A stretch of 64,000 nt of DNA, taken from contig NC_015726.1 in NCBI RefSeq assembly GCF_000219215.1, positions 3,534,001 through 3,598,000 on the forward strand. The letters run 5' to 3'. This DNA is from Cupriavidus necator N-1. GTDB lineage: Bacteria > Pseudomonadota > Gammaproteobacteria > Burkholderiales > Burkholderiaceae. Positions 1-10,385 of the stretch are shown piece by piece. The number at the start of each line of letters is the position of its first letter. The stretch's first letter is position 1. A program made the position numbers and the translations under genes. Under the pieces are notes generated by a model. The model worked only from the letters and a program-made list of their open reading frames with translations. It was not told where the DNA came from and did not search any database.

Positions 1-993
1 AACAAGTTCAATCACGTGACCCAGGCCTGGCGCCAGCCGGGTTCCAGCTTCAAGCCGTTCATCTACTCGGCCGCGCTGGAAAAGGGCTTCTCGCCGGCCA
101 CGGTGATCAACGACGCGCCGCTGACGATCGGCCCCGATACCGGCGGCCAGGTGTGGGAACCGAAGAACTATGACGGCCGCTTCGAGGGCCCGATGACCAT
201 GCGCCGCGCGCTGGCCAAGTCCAAGAACCTGGTCTCGGTGCGGATCCTGCGCGCGATCGGCACGCAGTACGCGCAGGACTACATCACGCGCTTCGGCTTC
301 GAGGCGGACAAGCACCCGGCCTACCTGCCGATGGCGCTGGGTTCGGGCGCCGTGACGCCGCTGCAGATGGCGGGCGCGTACTCGGTGTTCGCCAACGGCG
401 GCTACCGCGTCAACCCGTACCTGATCCAGAAGGTGGTGGACGCGCGCGGCAACGTGATCTCCGAAACCCAGCCGCAGCGCGCCGGCAGCGACGCGGTGCG
501 GGTGCTGGACGCACGCACCGCCTTTATCGCCGACACCATGCTGCGCGACGTGGTGCGCATGGGCACCGCCAACAGCGCCAAGCAGCGCCTGGGCCGCAAC
601 GACCTGGCGGGCAAGACCGGCACCACCAACGACGCGGTCGATGCCTGGTTCGCCGGCTACACGCCCAACCTGGTGGCGATCGCCTGGATGGGCTACGACC
701 AGCCCAAGAGCCTGGGCGTGCGCGAAACCGGTGGCGGCCTGGCCCTGCCGATCTGGGTGGGCTACATGAGCAAGGCGCTCAAGGGCGTGCCGGAGTCGCC
801 CGAGCGCCCTGCGCCGGAAGGCGTGCTGATGGTGGGCGGCGACTGGACCTTCGAAGAGAACGCCGGCGGCGCCGGCGTGGCTTCGGTGGGCCTGGGCGAT
901 CCGTGGCCGGGCAAGCAGGAGGAATCGGCCACCGCGCCGGCCGACACCGAGGCCGAGAAGAAGAAGATCCTGGAGATGTTCGGCGGCGCCTGA
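1..993 (+). CDS. mrcA: Penicillin-binding protein 1A, C-terminal part (partial, 5' end outside window)
   Basis: Bifunctional class A penicillin-binding protein that polymerises and cross-links peptidoglycan at the inner membrane; only the transpeptidase part is present. The frame is open from base 1, giving 331 visible residues, so the glycosyltransferase domain lies to the left. The three transpeptidase signatures are in order: SSFK with the nucleophile Ser at visible residue 15, SKN at 74-76, and KTGT at 205-208. The 3' end is followed within 25 bases by a hairpin terminator. PBP1A (ponA/mrcA) is preferred over PBP1B because of the GSSFKPF context and the C-terminal tail; the family call is firm, the subtype slightly less so. 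Confidence 0.93.
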   Translation, partial: NKFNHVTQAWRQPGSSFKPFIYSAALEKGFSPATVINDAPLTIGPDTGGQVWEPKNYDGRFEGPMTMRRALAKSKNLVSVRILRAIGTQYAQDYITRFGFEADKHPAYLPMALGSGAVTPLQMAGAYSVFANGGYRVNPYLIQKVVDARGNVISETQPQRAGSDAVRVLDARTAFIADTMLRDVVRMGTANSAKQRLGRNDLAGKTGTTNDAVDAWFAGYTPNLVAIAWMGYDQPKSLGVRETGGGLALPIWVGYMSKALKGVPESPERPAPEGVLMVGGDWTFEENAGGAGVASVGLGDPWPGKQEESATAPADTEAEKKKILEMFGGA

Positions 994-1012
994 TCACGGC
1001 CGCCAGACAGCA

Positions 1013-1042
1013 GAAAGCCGGCCACGAGGCCGGCTTTTCTTT
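1013..1042. terminator. Intrinsic terminator between the PBP1A gene and cyaY (bidirectional)
   Basis: The arms aaagccggc and gccggcttt enclose a short cacgag-type loop and are followed by T-rich sequence on the plus strand. It sits between two convergent genes and can serve both. Confidence 0.8.
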
Positions 1043-1064
1043 TGCCCGCGAGGCAGGCTTTGCG

Positions 1065-1400
1065 TCAGCCCAGCGTGAGGGCCGCGCCGGCCTGCTCGCT
1101 GACGTAGCCCGACAGCGCCGCGTACAGCTCGCCGCCGTTGCGGGTGTCGATCCAGCGCTCGCCGTCGCGGCGGAAGTGGAAGCCGCCGGCGCGCGCGGCC
1201 ACCCACAGCTCCTGCATCGGCGCCTGGCTGTTGATGATGATCTTGGTGCCGTTCTCGAACTCCAGCTCCATCACGTTGCCGGTACGGCTGATCTCAATAT
1301 CGGCGTCGGCCGCGTCGGCGGCCGCCTCGACCGTGGCTTCGATGCGGTCCAGCTCCTGCGTGGCCAGGGCCAGGAACTCGCTTTCGCTCAAGGGGGGCAT
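1065..1400 (-). CDS. cyaY: CyaY, bacterial frataxin-like iron-binding protein
   Basis: Small cytosolic frataxin homologue that binds iron and modulates iron-sulfur cluster assembly with IscS. The product has 111 residues, the usual family length. The first half is an acidic helix rich in Glu and Asp (LSESEFLALA to about residue 35), followed by the beta-sheet part with the conserved pieces NGTKIIIN and QELWVAA and a Trp-containing RWIDT motif. It is convergent with the PBP1A gene and divergent from the lipoprotein-lysA pair, an arrangement known in Burkholderiales. Start chosen at the ATG giving MPPLSESEF; no longer frame is needed. Confidence 0.93.
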   Translation of the reverse strand: MPPLSESEFLALATQELDRIEATVEAAADAADADIEISRTGNVMELEFENGTKIIINSQAPMQELWVAARAGGFHFRRDGERWIDTRNGGELYAALSGYVSEQAGAALTLG

Positions 1401-1545
1401 GCTAAACTCCGAGACCGCCGTTGCCGCCGCTGCCCGGACCGGGCGTACGTGGCGCGAACGGCTTTTTTGTTAAGAATCCTTCGGATGCCCGGCCGTTGCG
1501 CGTCGGGCCATCCAACGCCTTGCCAACAGCCTAAAGGACGACCCG

Positions 1546-1779
1546 ATGCTGCGTCGTGTTGCGATTGTATCGGCGTTTGCCGCCGCCCTTGCGATGCCCC
1601 TACTGGGCGGATGCGGCATCCGCGGGCCGCTGACCATGCCCAAAGTGCCACCCGAGCCGACCCCGCCGACCGTGACGGACCCGGGCCTGGGCCGCGCCGA
1701 TGCCATGCCGGCCCCGCCTTCCACCCCTGCCCCCGCCACGCAACCGGCCTCGCCCCCTGCCGCCCCCACCACCCGATAA
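1546..1779 (+). CDS. lptM: Small lipoprotein of the LptM (YifL) type
   Basis: Predicted 77-residue lipoprotein with a type II signal peptide: basic start MLRR, a hydrophobic stretch, and a lipobox LGGC with the lipidated Cys near residue 23. The mature part begins GIRGPL, as in the LptM/YifL family, and continues as a Pro- and Ala-rich tail without clear fold. LptM assists assembly and oxidative maturation of the LptD lipopolysaccharide translocon in enterobacteria. Its position directly upstream of lysA (2-base gap) matches the position of yifL-type genes elsewhere. The family call rests on the lipobox, GxxGPL motif and context. Confidence 0.85.
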   Translation: MLRRVAIVSAFAAALAMPLLGGCGIRGPLTMPKVPPEPTPPTVTDPGLGRADAMPAPPSTPAPATQPASPPAAPTTR

Positions 1780-1781
1780 CC

Positions 1782-3041
1782 ATGACCGCATTTTTCCATC
1801 GCCAGGACGGCGCGCTTGCCGTCGAGCAGGTGCCGCTGGCGCGCATTGCCGCTGAATTCGGCACGCCGACCTATGTGTACTCGCGCGCGGCGCTGACCGC
1901 TGCCTACCAGGCCTACGCCGCCGCCTGCCAGGGCCGCAAGGCGCAGGTCCAGTACGCCATGAAGGCAAACTCCAACCTGGCGGTGCTGCAGGTGTTTGCC
2001 AAGCTCGGTGCCGGCTTCGACATCGTCTCGGGCGGCGAGCTCAAGCGCGTGCTGGCCGCCGGCGGCGACCCGCGCAAGGTGGTGTTCTCCGGCGTGGGCA
2101 AGAGCGCGGCGGAAATGGAACTGGCGCTGGCACACGACGTGCGCTGCTTCAATGTCGAGTCGATCCCCGAGCTGGACCGCCTGAACGAAATGGCCGGCCG
2201 CATGGGCAAGCGTGCGCGCGTGTCGCTTCGCATCAATCCGGACGTTGATGCGAAGACGCACCCGTATATCTCCACCGGCCTGAAGGGCAACAAGTTCGGC
2301 ATCGCCTTCGAGGACGTACTGCCGACCTACCGCGCCGCGGCCGCGCTGCCGCACCTGGAAGTGACCGGCATCGACTGCCATATCGGTTCGCAGATCACTG
2401 AGGTGGAGCCCTATCTTGAAGCGCTGGACAAGGTGCTGGACGTGGTCGAGGCGCTGGAGCGCGACGGCATCCGCCTGGAGCATATCGACGTTGGCGGCGG
2501 CCTGGGCATCACCTACACCGACGAAACCCCGCCGGACATCACCGGCTTTGCCACTACGCTGCTGGAACGCGTGGCCGCGCGCGGTCACGGCCACCGCGAG
2601 GTGCTGTTCGAGCCGGGCCGCTCGCTGGTGGGCAACGCCGGCGTGCTGCTGACGCAGGTGGAGTTCCTCAAGCCCGGCGCGGCCAAGAACTTCTGCATCG
2701 TCGATGCCGCCATGAACGACCTGGCACGCCCGGCGATGTACGAGGCCTACCACCGCATCGAGCCGGTGGTGCGGCGCGACGCGCAAGCGGTGACCTACGA
2801 CATCGTCGGCCCGGTGTGCGAATCGGGCGACTGGCTGGGCCGCGACCGCGCGCTGGCGGTGCAGCCGGGCGACCTGCTGGCAGTGATGTCGGCCGGTGCC
2901 TACGGCTTCACCATGAGCTCCAACTACAACACCCGCCCGCGTGCCGCCGAAGTGATGGTCGATGGCGCCACGGTGCACCTGGTGCGCGAGCGCGAACTGG
3001 TCGAGGACCTGTTCCGCGACGAACGCCTGCTGCAGGACTGA
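1782..3041 (+). CDS. lysA: Diaminopimelate decarboxylase
   Basis: Cytosolic PLP enzyme of the last step of lysine synthesis, meso-diaminopimelate to L-lysine plus CO2. The 419-residue product has the usual length. The PLP-binding Lys is residue 61 in YAMKAN. The alanine-racemase-like barrel follows, with the HIGSQ segment, the Gly-rich DVGGGLG phosphate-binding loop and the EPGRSLV segment. The C-terminal part has [10 protein letters not shown] with the active-site Cys, and SAGAYGF. The ATG start lies two bases after the lipoprotein stop, which suggests co-transcription. The frame stays open far upstream, but only this start gives a family-like N-terminus. Confidence 0.97.
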   Translation: MTAFFHRQDGALAVEQVPLARIAAEFGTPTYVYSRAALTAAYQAYAAACQGRKAQVQYAMKANSNLAVLQVFAKLGAGFDIVSGGELKRVLAAGGDPRKVVFSGVGKSAAEMELALAHDVRCFNVESIPELDRLNEMAGRMGKRARVSLRINPDVDAKTHPYISTGLKGNKFGIAFEDVLPTYRAAAALPHLEVTGIDCHIGSQITEVEPYLEALDKVLDVVEALERDGIRLEHIDVGGGLGITYTDETPPDITGFATTLLERVAARGHGHREVLFEPGRSLVGNAGVLLTQVEFLKPGAAKNFCIVDAAMNDLARPAMYEAYHRIEPVVRRDAQAVTYDIVGPVCESGDWLGRDRALAVQPGDLLAVMSAGAYGFTMSSNYNTRPRAAEVMVDGATVHLVRERELVEDLFRDERLLQD

Positions 3042-3062
3042 ATCCCAAAACGCCCGGCCCGC

Positions 3063-3746
3063 CTACGCGGCGGGCTGGCGCGCCCCCGCGGGCTTGCGCA
3101 GCCGCCACCACAGCCGCATCCCCAGCAGCACGAACACCACCGCGGCGTAGATCGACACTTCGCCAAAGTCGTTCTTGCCCGCCTTGTGCCACCAGTAGTG
3201 CAGGATGGCCAGCACGGCGATCGCATAGACCAGCTTGTGCAGCGCCTGCCAGCGCTTGCCGCCCAGCCAGCGCACCATGCCGTTAGTCGAAGTCAGCGCC
3301 AGCGGGATCATCAGCATGAAGGCAGTGAAACCGACCGTAATGAAGGGCCGCTTGTACACGTCCTTGATCATGTAGGCGAGGTCAAAACCGCGATCCACCC
3401 CGATCCACAGCAGGAAGTGCTGCAGGCCGTAGAAGAACGCAAACAGGCCCAGCATGCGCCGCAGCTTGATCAGCCAGTTCCAGCCAGTGAGGCGGCGCAG
3501 CGGGGTGATGGTCAGCGTCAGGCACAACATCACCAGCGTCCAGGTGCCGGTGGAGCGGGTCACGAATTCAAGCGGATTGGCGCCGAACTGTTCCGTGGCA
3601 CCCAGGTACAGCAGCCGTACGAACGGCAGCAGCGCCAGCAGCCAGAGCGCAAGCTTGAGCGCGCGCACGCGCTGCGGCGACAACGTGGCCAGGCCGACCG
3701 GCTTGCGCGCCGCCACGGCGGCGGCGCTGGTGGATGAGGTAGCCAT
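3063..3746 (-). CDS. msrQ: MsrQ, haem-binding membrane subunit of the periplasmic methionine sulfoxide reductase
   Basis: Inner-membrane b-type cytochrome that passes electrons from the quinone pool or flavin reductase to MsrP. The 227-residue protein has about six hydrophobic segments and belongs to the ferric reductase-like transmembrane family. Candidate haem ligands are the His residues in GLQHFLLW, ALHKLVY and ILHYWWHK. The ATG at 3746 is chosen because an alternative upstream ATG would begin at the msrP stop codon, while this one lies 14 bases after it. It is the second gene of an msrPQ pair read from the minus strand. Confidence 0.92.
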   Translation of the reverse strand: MATSSTSAAAVAARKPVGLATLSPQRVRALKLALWLLALLPFVRLLYLGATEQFGANPLEFVTRSTGTWTLVMLCLTLTITPLRRLTGWNWLIKLRRMLGLFAFFYGLQHFLLWIGVDRGFDLAYMIKDVYKRPFITVGFTAFMLMIPLALTSTNGMVRWLGGKRWQALHKLVYAIAVLAILHYWWHKAGKNDFGEVSIYAAVVFVLLGMRLWWRLRKPAGARQPAA

Positions 3747-3760
3747 GTGTTCGCCTTGCA

Positions 3761-4762
<1,002 letters not shown>

Positions 4763-4941
4763 GGTTTTCCTCGTTGCCTGGCCGTGCCGGCGCCGGTTGC
4801 GCCAACACGCTTGCAGAATTGGACTCTGGCCTTGGTCGGAGAGTGCGGGCCAGTCCTGACAGTTTTTTGTGCCTGCGTCGGAATGCCGCGGGTCATGAGG
4901 CGTCAGACGCACGCAATGTGCCGCCTGCACCTCGCGCCCGG

Positions 4942-5784
4942 CTATCCGCCCTGGTATTGCTGGTACACCACCTGCGCCAGCGTCAGCAGCCGCGCCCGTT
5001 CCAGCGGGCCCGCCAGCGCAAAGCCGAGGTCGCGGTCGATCCAGTAGAAGGCCATCATTGGGTCGCGGCCGGGGGCTGGCCGCCTGGTGCCCGCGCCTGG
5101 CATGCGCTCGACGCGGAAGCCCGTATCGGGCGTGCCCTGTGCCATGCGCCGCAGCTGCAGCGACAGGCGCGTACCGTCGTCCGCTTCATACATCAGGATG
5201 GCCGACGGGCCGCCCTCGGCCACGCCCAGCCGGCCGCCGATCAGGTGGAAGCCCTGCGCGCGCAGGTCCGGCACCTGCAGCGCCTTGCCCAGGCGCTTGG
5301 ACAGCCATGCGATCAGGTGGGCCTCTTCCGTCGCCGCGACTTCCACCGGGTGGCGCATTTCCGGAGCGTAGACCGCGTGCGTGGCCAGCGCCTCGCGCGC
5401 AAAGCGCTCGCCGGGCGCCATCGCCACGGACACGCCGCCAAGGCGGCCATGGGCCAGCCAGCCGAGAACGCCGCCGACAGACAGCAGCGCCACCGACGCG
5501 CAGGTGGCCGCCAGCGCCATGGTCCAGCGCGGCCGCCGTAGTCGCGCGTTGTCGCGCCGGCCATCGCCATGCAGCCCGGGCGGCAAGGCCGCGAGCGGCA
5601 CCGGTTCGTTCAATATCGGATCCAGCCCCCCGTGCAAGGCATCGGCCTGCCGGCGCCAGGCGGCAACCTGCGCCGCCGCGTCCGGGTGCTGCGCCAGGTA
5701 CGCCTCCACGGCCGCACGGCGCGCGCCGGAAAGCTGGCCATCGGCGTAGGCGTGGAGATCGGCTTCGTGGATGGCGGACATCAT
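4942..5784 (-). CDS. Anti-sigma factor, membrane-anchored (RsiW/ChrR-like, COG5662 type)
   Basis: Predicted 280-residue inner-membrane anti-sigma factor. The N-terminus (residues 5-50) has a zinc-finger-like anti-sigma layout, [13 protein letters not shown], but lacks the paired Cys of the classical HxxxCxxC motif. One membrane segment lies near residues 90-110 ([20 protein letters not shown]), followed by a periplasmic part with a conserved-looking [11 protein letters not shown] and FHLIGGRL, as in the COG5662 family. Its ATG overlaps the stop of the preceding sigma factor gene by four bases, so translation is probably coupled. The signal sensed is unknown. Confidence 0.85.
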   Translation of the reverse strand: MMSAIHEADLHAYADGQLSGARRAAVEAYLAQHPDAAAQVAAWRRQADALHGGLDPILNEPVPLAALPPGLHGDGRRDNARLRRPRWTMALAATCASVALLSVGGVLGWLAHGRLGGVSVAMAPGERFAREALATHAVYAPEMRHPVEVAATEEAHLIAWLSKRLGKALQVPDLRAQGFHLIGGRLGVAEGGPSAILMYEADDGTRLSLQLRRMAQGTPDTGFRVERMPGAGTRRPAPGRDPMMAFYWIDRDLGFALAGPLERARLLTLAQVVYQQYQGG

Positions 5785-6323
5785 TTCACCCGCTGCAGGG
5801 GCTTGCCGGAAGCCGCCGGCGCGGCAGCGGGCGCCTTGCCGTCGAGCAGCCGGCGCATCTGCTCGCGCGCCCGCGCCAGGCGCGACATGACCGTACCCTG
5901 CGGCACGTCGAGCACGCGCGCGGCCTCCGCATACGTCAGTTGCTCCAGGCTGACCAGCAGCAGCACCGCGCGCTGCGCCTCCGGCAGTTGCGCCAGCGCC
6001 TGCACCAGGTCGCGGCGCAGGCCGGGGTCGTCAGCGGGGGCGCTGACCTCGGGCAGCGTATCGGTGGTGACCACCAGTTCCTTCCTGCGCACGGTATTCA
6101 GGCGCAGGCGGTGCATCAGGGTCAGCAGCCACGGCAGCAGGCCATCGGCGCCGTCGCCCCACCAGGCGCCGGGGCGCAGGCGGAAGCGCCAGCGGTAGCG
6201 CAGCGCGCGCTCGAGCGTGTCCTGCACCAGGTCGTCGGCCAGCGCCGCGTCGCCGGTGAGGCCGCGCGCATGGCGCCGCAGCCGCGGCGCCAGCGCGACG
6301 AGCTGGCCGTCAAACCCTTCCAT
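5781..6323 (-). CDS. ECF-type RNA polymerase sigma factor
   Basis: Predicted 180-residue sigma-70 family factor of the extracytoplasmic function class. Region 2 covers about residues 8-80, with the DDLVQDTLERALRY segment for core binding and the -10 contact. Region 4 covers residues 110-165, with LPEAQRAVLLLV and the helix-turn-helix around YAEAARVLDVPQGTVMSRLARAR. It is followed by its anti-sigma gene with an ATGA overlap and preceded, 30 bases away, by a lipoprotein gene. The three genes look like one operon. No target promoter motif was resolved. Confidence 0.92.
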   Translation of the reverse strand: MEGFDGQLVALAPRLRRHARGLTGDAALADDLVQDTLERALRYRWRFRLRPGAWWGDGADGLLPWLLTLMHRLRLNTVRRKELVVTTDTLPEVSAPADDPGLRRDLVQALAQLPEAQRAVLLLVSLEQLTYAEAARVLDVPQGTVMSRLARAREQMRRLLDGKAPAAAPAASGKPLQRVK

Positions 6324-6353
6324 GCCGTGGCTGCGGTGGTGGCTGCTGAAGCG

Positions 6354-6782
6354 TCAGGGCTTGGCCACGTGCCAGACGTTGTTGAGGTTGTCGCCGGCGC
6401 GGTCGCCCGGCTTGGCGTCCTTGGCAAAGCGGTACAGCGGCATGCCGCGGTACGCCCACTGCTTGCCGCCGTCCTCGCGCGTGATGATGGTGTACTGTCC
6501 TGACGCATTGGTGCCAGGTGCTGCCATCAGCGGCGGCCAGTTGGTGGCGCACGGGCCGTTGCAGGCGCTCTTGCCGCTGCCGGCGGTGTCGCGGTCGAAG
6601 GTGTACAGCGTCAGGCCCTGCGGATCGGTCAGCACGCCACTGGTCACCTTCACCGTGGGCGGCATATTGCCGGCAGTGCCGCCCATACCGGCACAGCCGG
6701 CGAGCAGGACCGCCGCGCAGCCGAGCGCGAGCGCGGCGGGACGAACGAGGGATGCTGCAGCGTTACGACGCGGACTTGCCAT
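6354..6782 (-). CDS. Lipoprotein with secreted-repeat domain (COG4315 type), function unknown
   Basis: Predicted 142-residue lipoprotein. The start at 6782 has a GGAG ribosome site upstream; the longer frame adds eleven residues with poor support. The signal peptide ends in the lipobox LAGC, with the Cys near residue 30. The mature part carries the pattern GLTLYTFDRD, CNGPCATNWPP, YTIITREDGGKQWAYRGMPLYRF and NVWHVAKP, typical of the small secreted domain found in haem- or redox-associated lipoproteins. It is the first gene of a unit with an ECF sigma factor and an anti-sigma factor, so it may be a regulated target or part of the sensed system; that is inference. Confidence 0.85.
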   Translation of the reverse strand: MASPRRNAAASLVRPAALALGCAAVLLAGCAGMGGTAGNMPPTVKVTSGVLTDPQGLTLYTFDRDTAGSGKSACNGPCATNWPPLMAAPGTNASGQYTIITREDGGKQWAYRGMPLYRFAKDAKPGDRAGDNLNNVWHVAKP

Positions 6783-6892
6783 GATCTTGTTCTCCATGCA
6801 AACCGGTGCCGCCAACCGGCACCGCTCCTCAAGTAAACACCGGATGTGATGCCTTTATTCCTTTGGCGTCCAAAAAAATTAAAAAAAGACGA

Positions 6893-6920
6893 AAAAAAAC
6901 CTGCCCGGAGGCAGGTTTTT
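6893..6920. terminator. Bidirectional intrinsic terminator after ccsB
   Basis: The arms aaaacctgcc and ggcaggtttt enclose a cgga-type loop, with A-rich sequence on one side and T-rich on the other. It ends the resB-ccsB unit, whose last stop lies 22 bases away. Confidence 0.85.
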
Positions 6921-6941
6921 GCATTGCAGCATGAGGCCGCG

Positions 6942-8144
6942 TCACAGTTCGCCGTAGCTGTGCAGTCCCGACAGGAACATGTTGACGCCCAGGAACGCGA
7001 AGGTCGTCACCAGCAGGCCGACCAGCGCCCACCAGGCCGCCACCGTGCCGCGCAGGCCCTTCATCAGCCGCATGTGCAGCCACGCCGCGTAGTTCAGCCA
7101 GACGATCAGCGCCCAAGTTTCCTTCGGGTCCCAGCTCCAGTAGCCGCCCCAGGCCTCGGCCGCCCACAGTGCGCCCAGGATGGTGGCAATGGTGAAGAAG
7201 GCAAAGCCGACCGCGATTGCCTTGTACATCACATCATCAAGCAGCTCCAGCGATGGCAGGCGCTCGGCCAGGATGCCACGCTGCTTGAGCAGGTAGGCTA
7301 CCGAGACCATTGCCGCCAGCGCAAAGGTGCCGTAGCCGATAAAGTTGGCCGGCACGTGGATCTTCATCCACCAGCTTTGCAGCGCCGGCACCAGCGGCTG
7401 GATCTCCTGCGCATTGCGGCTGACCGTGTACCACAGCAGGAAGCCCACCGCGGCCGACACCACCAGCATCACGAACGGGCCCAGCGCGCGCGTGTCGTAG
7501 CGGCCTTCGTAGTACAGGTAGAACAGCGAAGTGATCAGCGTGAACAGCACGAACACTTCATACAGGTTGGAAATGGGGATATGGCCGATGTCAGTGCCGA
7601 TCAGGTAGGACTCATACCAGCGCACCAGCAGGCCGGTGAAGCCCAGCACCACCGCGCCCCAGCACAGCTTGCTGCCGATGCTGTAGCCCGTGTCCGAGCG
7701 CGTCGCCAGCCCGAGCCAGTAGAACAGCGTGGACAGGAATACCAGTGCGCTCATCCACAGGATGGCCGACTGGCTCGACAGGAAATACTTCAGGAAGAAA
7801 GCCTGGTCCGCGCGCGCCAGTTGCCCCTGGTAGAGCTGGATCGCGAACAGCGACAGCGCGGTGAGCGCCAGCATCAGCGGGCGCACCGCCTTCCAGTGCC
7901 AGCCGAGCAGCGCGAAGGTAGGCACGGCGCCGATCAGCACGGCCTTGTCGTAGCCGTCCATCCACTGCCCGTATTGCGACAGCGCCACGCCGGCGCCAAC
8001 CGCCAGCGCCAGCGCAAAGAGCCAGTCCACCCAGGTCAGGCGGCGCAGGAAGGAAGGTTCGAGATAGGCCTCGTCAGCCGCGCCGGTGTCGGCGCGCGTG
8101 GTGCCGCGCATGGCGGGACCGGCCTGGTTCACATTTGAGGACAT
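6942..8144 (-). CDS. ccsB: Cytochrome c biogenesis protein CcsB (CcsA/CcsB/ResC family)
   Basis: Polytopic membrane protein of system II cytochrome c maturation that exports haem and, with ResB, attaches it to apocytochromes. The 400-residue product has about eight hydrophobic segments. The tryptophan-rich haem-handling WWD signature is visible as WGGYWSWDPKETWAL near residue 330, and candidate haem-ligand His residues are present. The start at 8144 gives MSSNVNQAG; the frame runs to 8192, but that would overlap the resB end. It follows resB with a 16-base gap and is co-transcribed with it. Confidence 0.93.
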   Translation of the reverse strand: MSSNVNQAGPAMRGTTRADTGAADEAYLEPSFLRRLTWVDWLFALALAVGAGVALSQYGQWMDGYDKAVLIGAVPTFALLGWHWKAVRPLMLALTALSLFAIQLYQGQLARADQAFFLKYFLSSQSAILWMSALVFLSTLFYWLGLATRSDTGYSIGSKLCWGAVVLGFTGLLVRWYESYLIGTDIGHIPISNLYEVFVLFTLITSLFYLYYEGRYDTRALGPFVMLVVSAAVGFLLWYTVSRNAQEIQPLVPALQSWWMKIHVPANFIGYGTFALAAMVSVAYLLKQRGILAERLPSLELLDDVMYKAIAVGFAFFTIATILGALWAAEAWGGYWSWDPKETWALIVWLNYAAWLHMRLMKGLRGTVAAWWALVGLLVTTFAFLGVNMFLSGLHSYGEL

Positions 8145-8160
8145 AGCGTACCTGCTCAAT

Positions 8161-10347
8161 TCAGTGGGGAGTGCCGGCGGGCCCGGGCGCATCGCTGCGG
8201 CCCCCTGCGGCGCGGCCGATATCGTCGCGCAGCGCCGTGAATTCCTTTTCGAAATCCATCGTGCGGCGCTGAGTCGACATCGCCATCAGCACATGGCTGC
8301 CAGGCTCGGTGTCGCCCTCGGCGGGCTTGTCCTTCACCCAGATCCAGACCCGGCGCTCACGGATATAGAACATCGCGAACACGCCCAGCACCAGCAGCAG
8401 ACAGCCAAGATACACGATGTTCTTGCCCGGCGCACGGGTCAACTGGAACACGCTGGCCTTGATCTCCTTGAAGTCGTCGAGCTGCAGGAACACCGGCGCG
8501 CCGTAGAAGAAACTGTCCGACAGCGCGTTGATGGCCTGCTGCAGGAAGGTGCCGCTCTGGGCGCTGTTGGCCACCACCGGCAGCTTGTCCTGGGCGCGCG
8601 CCAGCTGCCACAGCTCCCACATCGAGCCGTTCAGGATCTTCAGGAGCACGTCGGCCGCCTTCTGCTGCTCGGCCGGGGGCACGGATTTCTCCAGGAAGGC
8701 CGCGATCGCGGTGAAGCCGCCCGGGGGCGAATCCGGCGAGGGCCGCGTGGCGCCGGCGAACAGGTCGAGCGCACGCAGCGAGCTTTCCGCCAGCTGGCGG
8801 CGCAGGTCGGCCTTGTCATCGCCTGGCATCGACGCCAGCGCAAAGCGGCGCGCGGCCTCGCCGCGCAGCGCGCGGTCCTGCAGCGCGGCGCGCAGGCGCA
8901 TCCAGTCGGCCACGCTGCCCTGGTCGTCGGCGGGGATGCGCAGATAGCGGAATTGTTCGCTGGGCGATTCGCGCATGCCGGCCAGGAACACCGACTGGCC
9001 GTCCATCTGCACCGGCACCATGTAGTTGTTGTACTCGCGCGCCTGGCCGGTGCGGTCGCGCAGCTTGTACTGCACCGACGGGCCGACGTTACGCAGCGTC
9101 TTGGCGCGGTCGGTGCTGGCGGCGGCGCCCAGGTGCTTCTCCAGCGTCTCGTTGAAGGACTTGCGCGCCACGCCGCGCGCGTCGGGCTTGCCCGAGGCAT
9201 CGGTGACGTTCTCGATATTCATCAGCCGGAAGTCGCTGAACTCGACCGTCAGGCCTTCGCTGTCGGCGCTGGTGCCGGTGCCCGCCAGCGGCTTGTTGCC
9301 GCCCACCGCGCCATCGATGGTGAAGGTGGCGTGGCCGCTGCCCTGCATCGGGTAGCCGACGAACTTCAGGCGCGAGCCGCCGTCCTCGAAGCTGGACTGG
9401 TAGATGGCGATGCCGTCGACGATCAGCGGCTCGTTCACCTTGATGGTGGCCTCGGTCTGCTTGCCGGTGGCGCGGTCGGTCACGACCACATCCGAGGCAA
9501 ACAGCTTGGGCATGCCGGTCTCGTAGAAATCGACTTTGAACTTTTTCAGCGTGATCGCGAACGGCAGGTCCTGCACCAGCGCCCCGTCGGCGATGTTCAG
9601 GATGGCGGTGGACACGGTCGAGCCCTCGGGCACGTAAGCGTTGCCGCGAAAGCCCGGGTTGCTCGCCGACAGCCGGTGCTGCGGCGGGATCTCGCTGATG
9701 ACCGCGTTGCCGCTGATCGGGGACTTGCCGCCCAGCCACATCTGCGCGCGGATCAGCAGGTCGCCATCCAGCAGGCCGCCAATACAGATCACCACGATAG
9801 CGGTGTGCGCCAGGATATAGCCGGCCTTGTTGGCCGCGCCGGCCTTGGCCGCCAGCAGCGTGGCGCCGTCATGCTCGACCGCCTTGAGGCGGTAGCCGCG
9901 GTTGCGCAGCAGCGCCGACAGGCGGCTCACCGCCTCGGTGCGCGGGCGCGCGCCGTCGAATTCACCGCGGTGATGGAAGGCGCGCAGGCTGCGCTCGCGC
10001 ACATGGTCCTTCCACGAGCGCATGTCCGCCACCATCTTGGGCGCGTTGCGGATCAGGCAGAGGCTGGTCGACACCACCAAAAAGGCCAGGATCAGCAGGA
10101 ACCACCAGGACCCGTAGACCTTCTGCAGCGACAGCGTATGGAACACATCGGCCCAGAACGGCCCGAACTGGTTGACGTAGTTGGGATACGGCTCGTTCTG
10201 CTTGAGCACGGTGCCGATCACGCTGGCGATGGAGATCACCGTCAGCAGCGCGATCGCGAAGCGCATCGAGGACAACAATTCGACCGCGTCGCGCAGCACG
10301 CGGTGAGAGGTCTTCAGGTGCAGCCCTGAAGTGGAAGCGGTCGACAT
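8161..10347 (-). CDS. resB: Cytochrome c biogenesis protein ResB
   Basis: Partner of CcsB in system II cytochrome c biogenesis, an inner-membrane protein with a large periplasmic domain. It has 728 residues, with hydrophobic segments near residues 30-50 (FAIALLTVISIASVIG), 80-100 and 170-190, and one more near the C-terminus (NIVYLGCLLLVLGVFAMFYI). The central 400 residues are periplasmic and hydrophilic. This length is usual for beta-proteobacterial ResB. The neighbouring di-haem cytochrome gene upstream is a plausible client. Confidence 0.95.
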   Translation of the reverse strand: MSTASTSGLHLKTSHRVLRDAVELLSSMRFAIALLTVISIASVIGTVLKQNEPYPNYVNQFGPFWADVFHTLSLQKVYGSWWFLLILAFLVVSTSLCLIRNAPKMVADMRSWKDHVRERSLRAFHHRGEFDGARPRTEAVSRLSALLRNRGYRLKAVEHDGATLLAAKAGAANKAGYILAHTAIVVICIGGLLDGDLLIRAQMWLGGKSPISGNAVISEIPPQHRLSASNPGFRGNAYVPEGSTVSTAILNIADGALVQDLPFAITLKKFKVDFYETGMPKLFASDVVVTDRATGKQTEATIKVNEPLIVDGIAIYQSSFEDGGSRLKFVGYPMQGSGHATFTIDGAVGGNKPLAGTGTSADSEGLTVEFSDFRLMNIENVTDASGKPDARGVARKSFNETLEKHLGAAASTDRAKTLRNVGPSVQYKLRDRTGQAREYNNYMVPVQMDGQSVFLAGMRESPSEQFRYLRIPADDQGSVADWMRLRAALQDRALRGEAARRFALASMPGDDKADLRRQLAESSLRALDLFAGATRPSPDSPPGGFTAIAAFLEKSVPPAEQQKAADVLLKILNGSMWELWQLARAQDKLPVVANSAQSGTFLQQAINALSDSFFYGAPVFLQLDDFKEIKASVFQLTRAPGKNIVYLGCLLLVLGVFAMFYIRERRVWIWVKDKPAEGDTEPGSHVLMAMSTQRRTMDFEKEFTALRDDIGRAAGGRSDAPGPAGTPH

Positions 10348-10385
10348 GTGCAGGGAAACCTAAAACAACGTGCGGCTTGGAAATG

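Noticed and set aside
903..3041. A 712-codon plus-strand frame beginning inside the PBP1A gene
   Set aside because: Only its 3' part, from 1782, is lysA; the earlier part overlaps cyaY and PBP1A and is Arg/Ala-rich chance sequence of GC-rich DNA.
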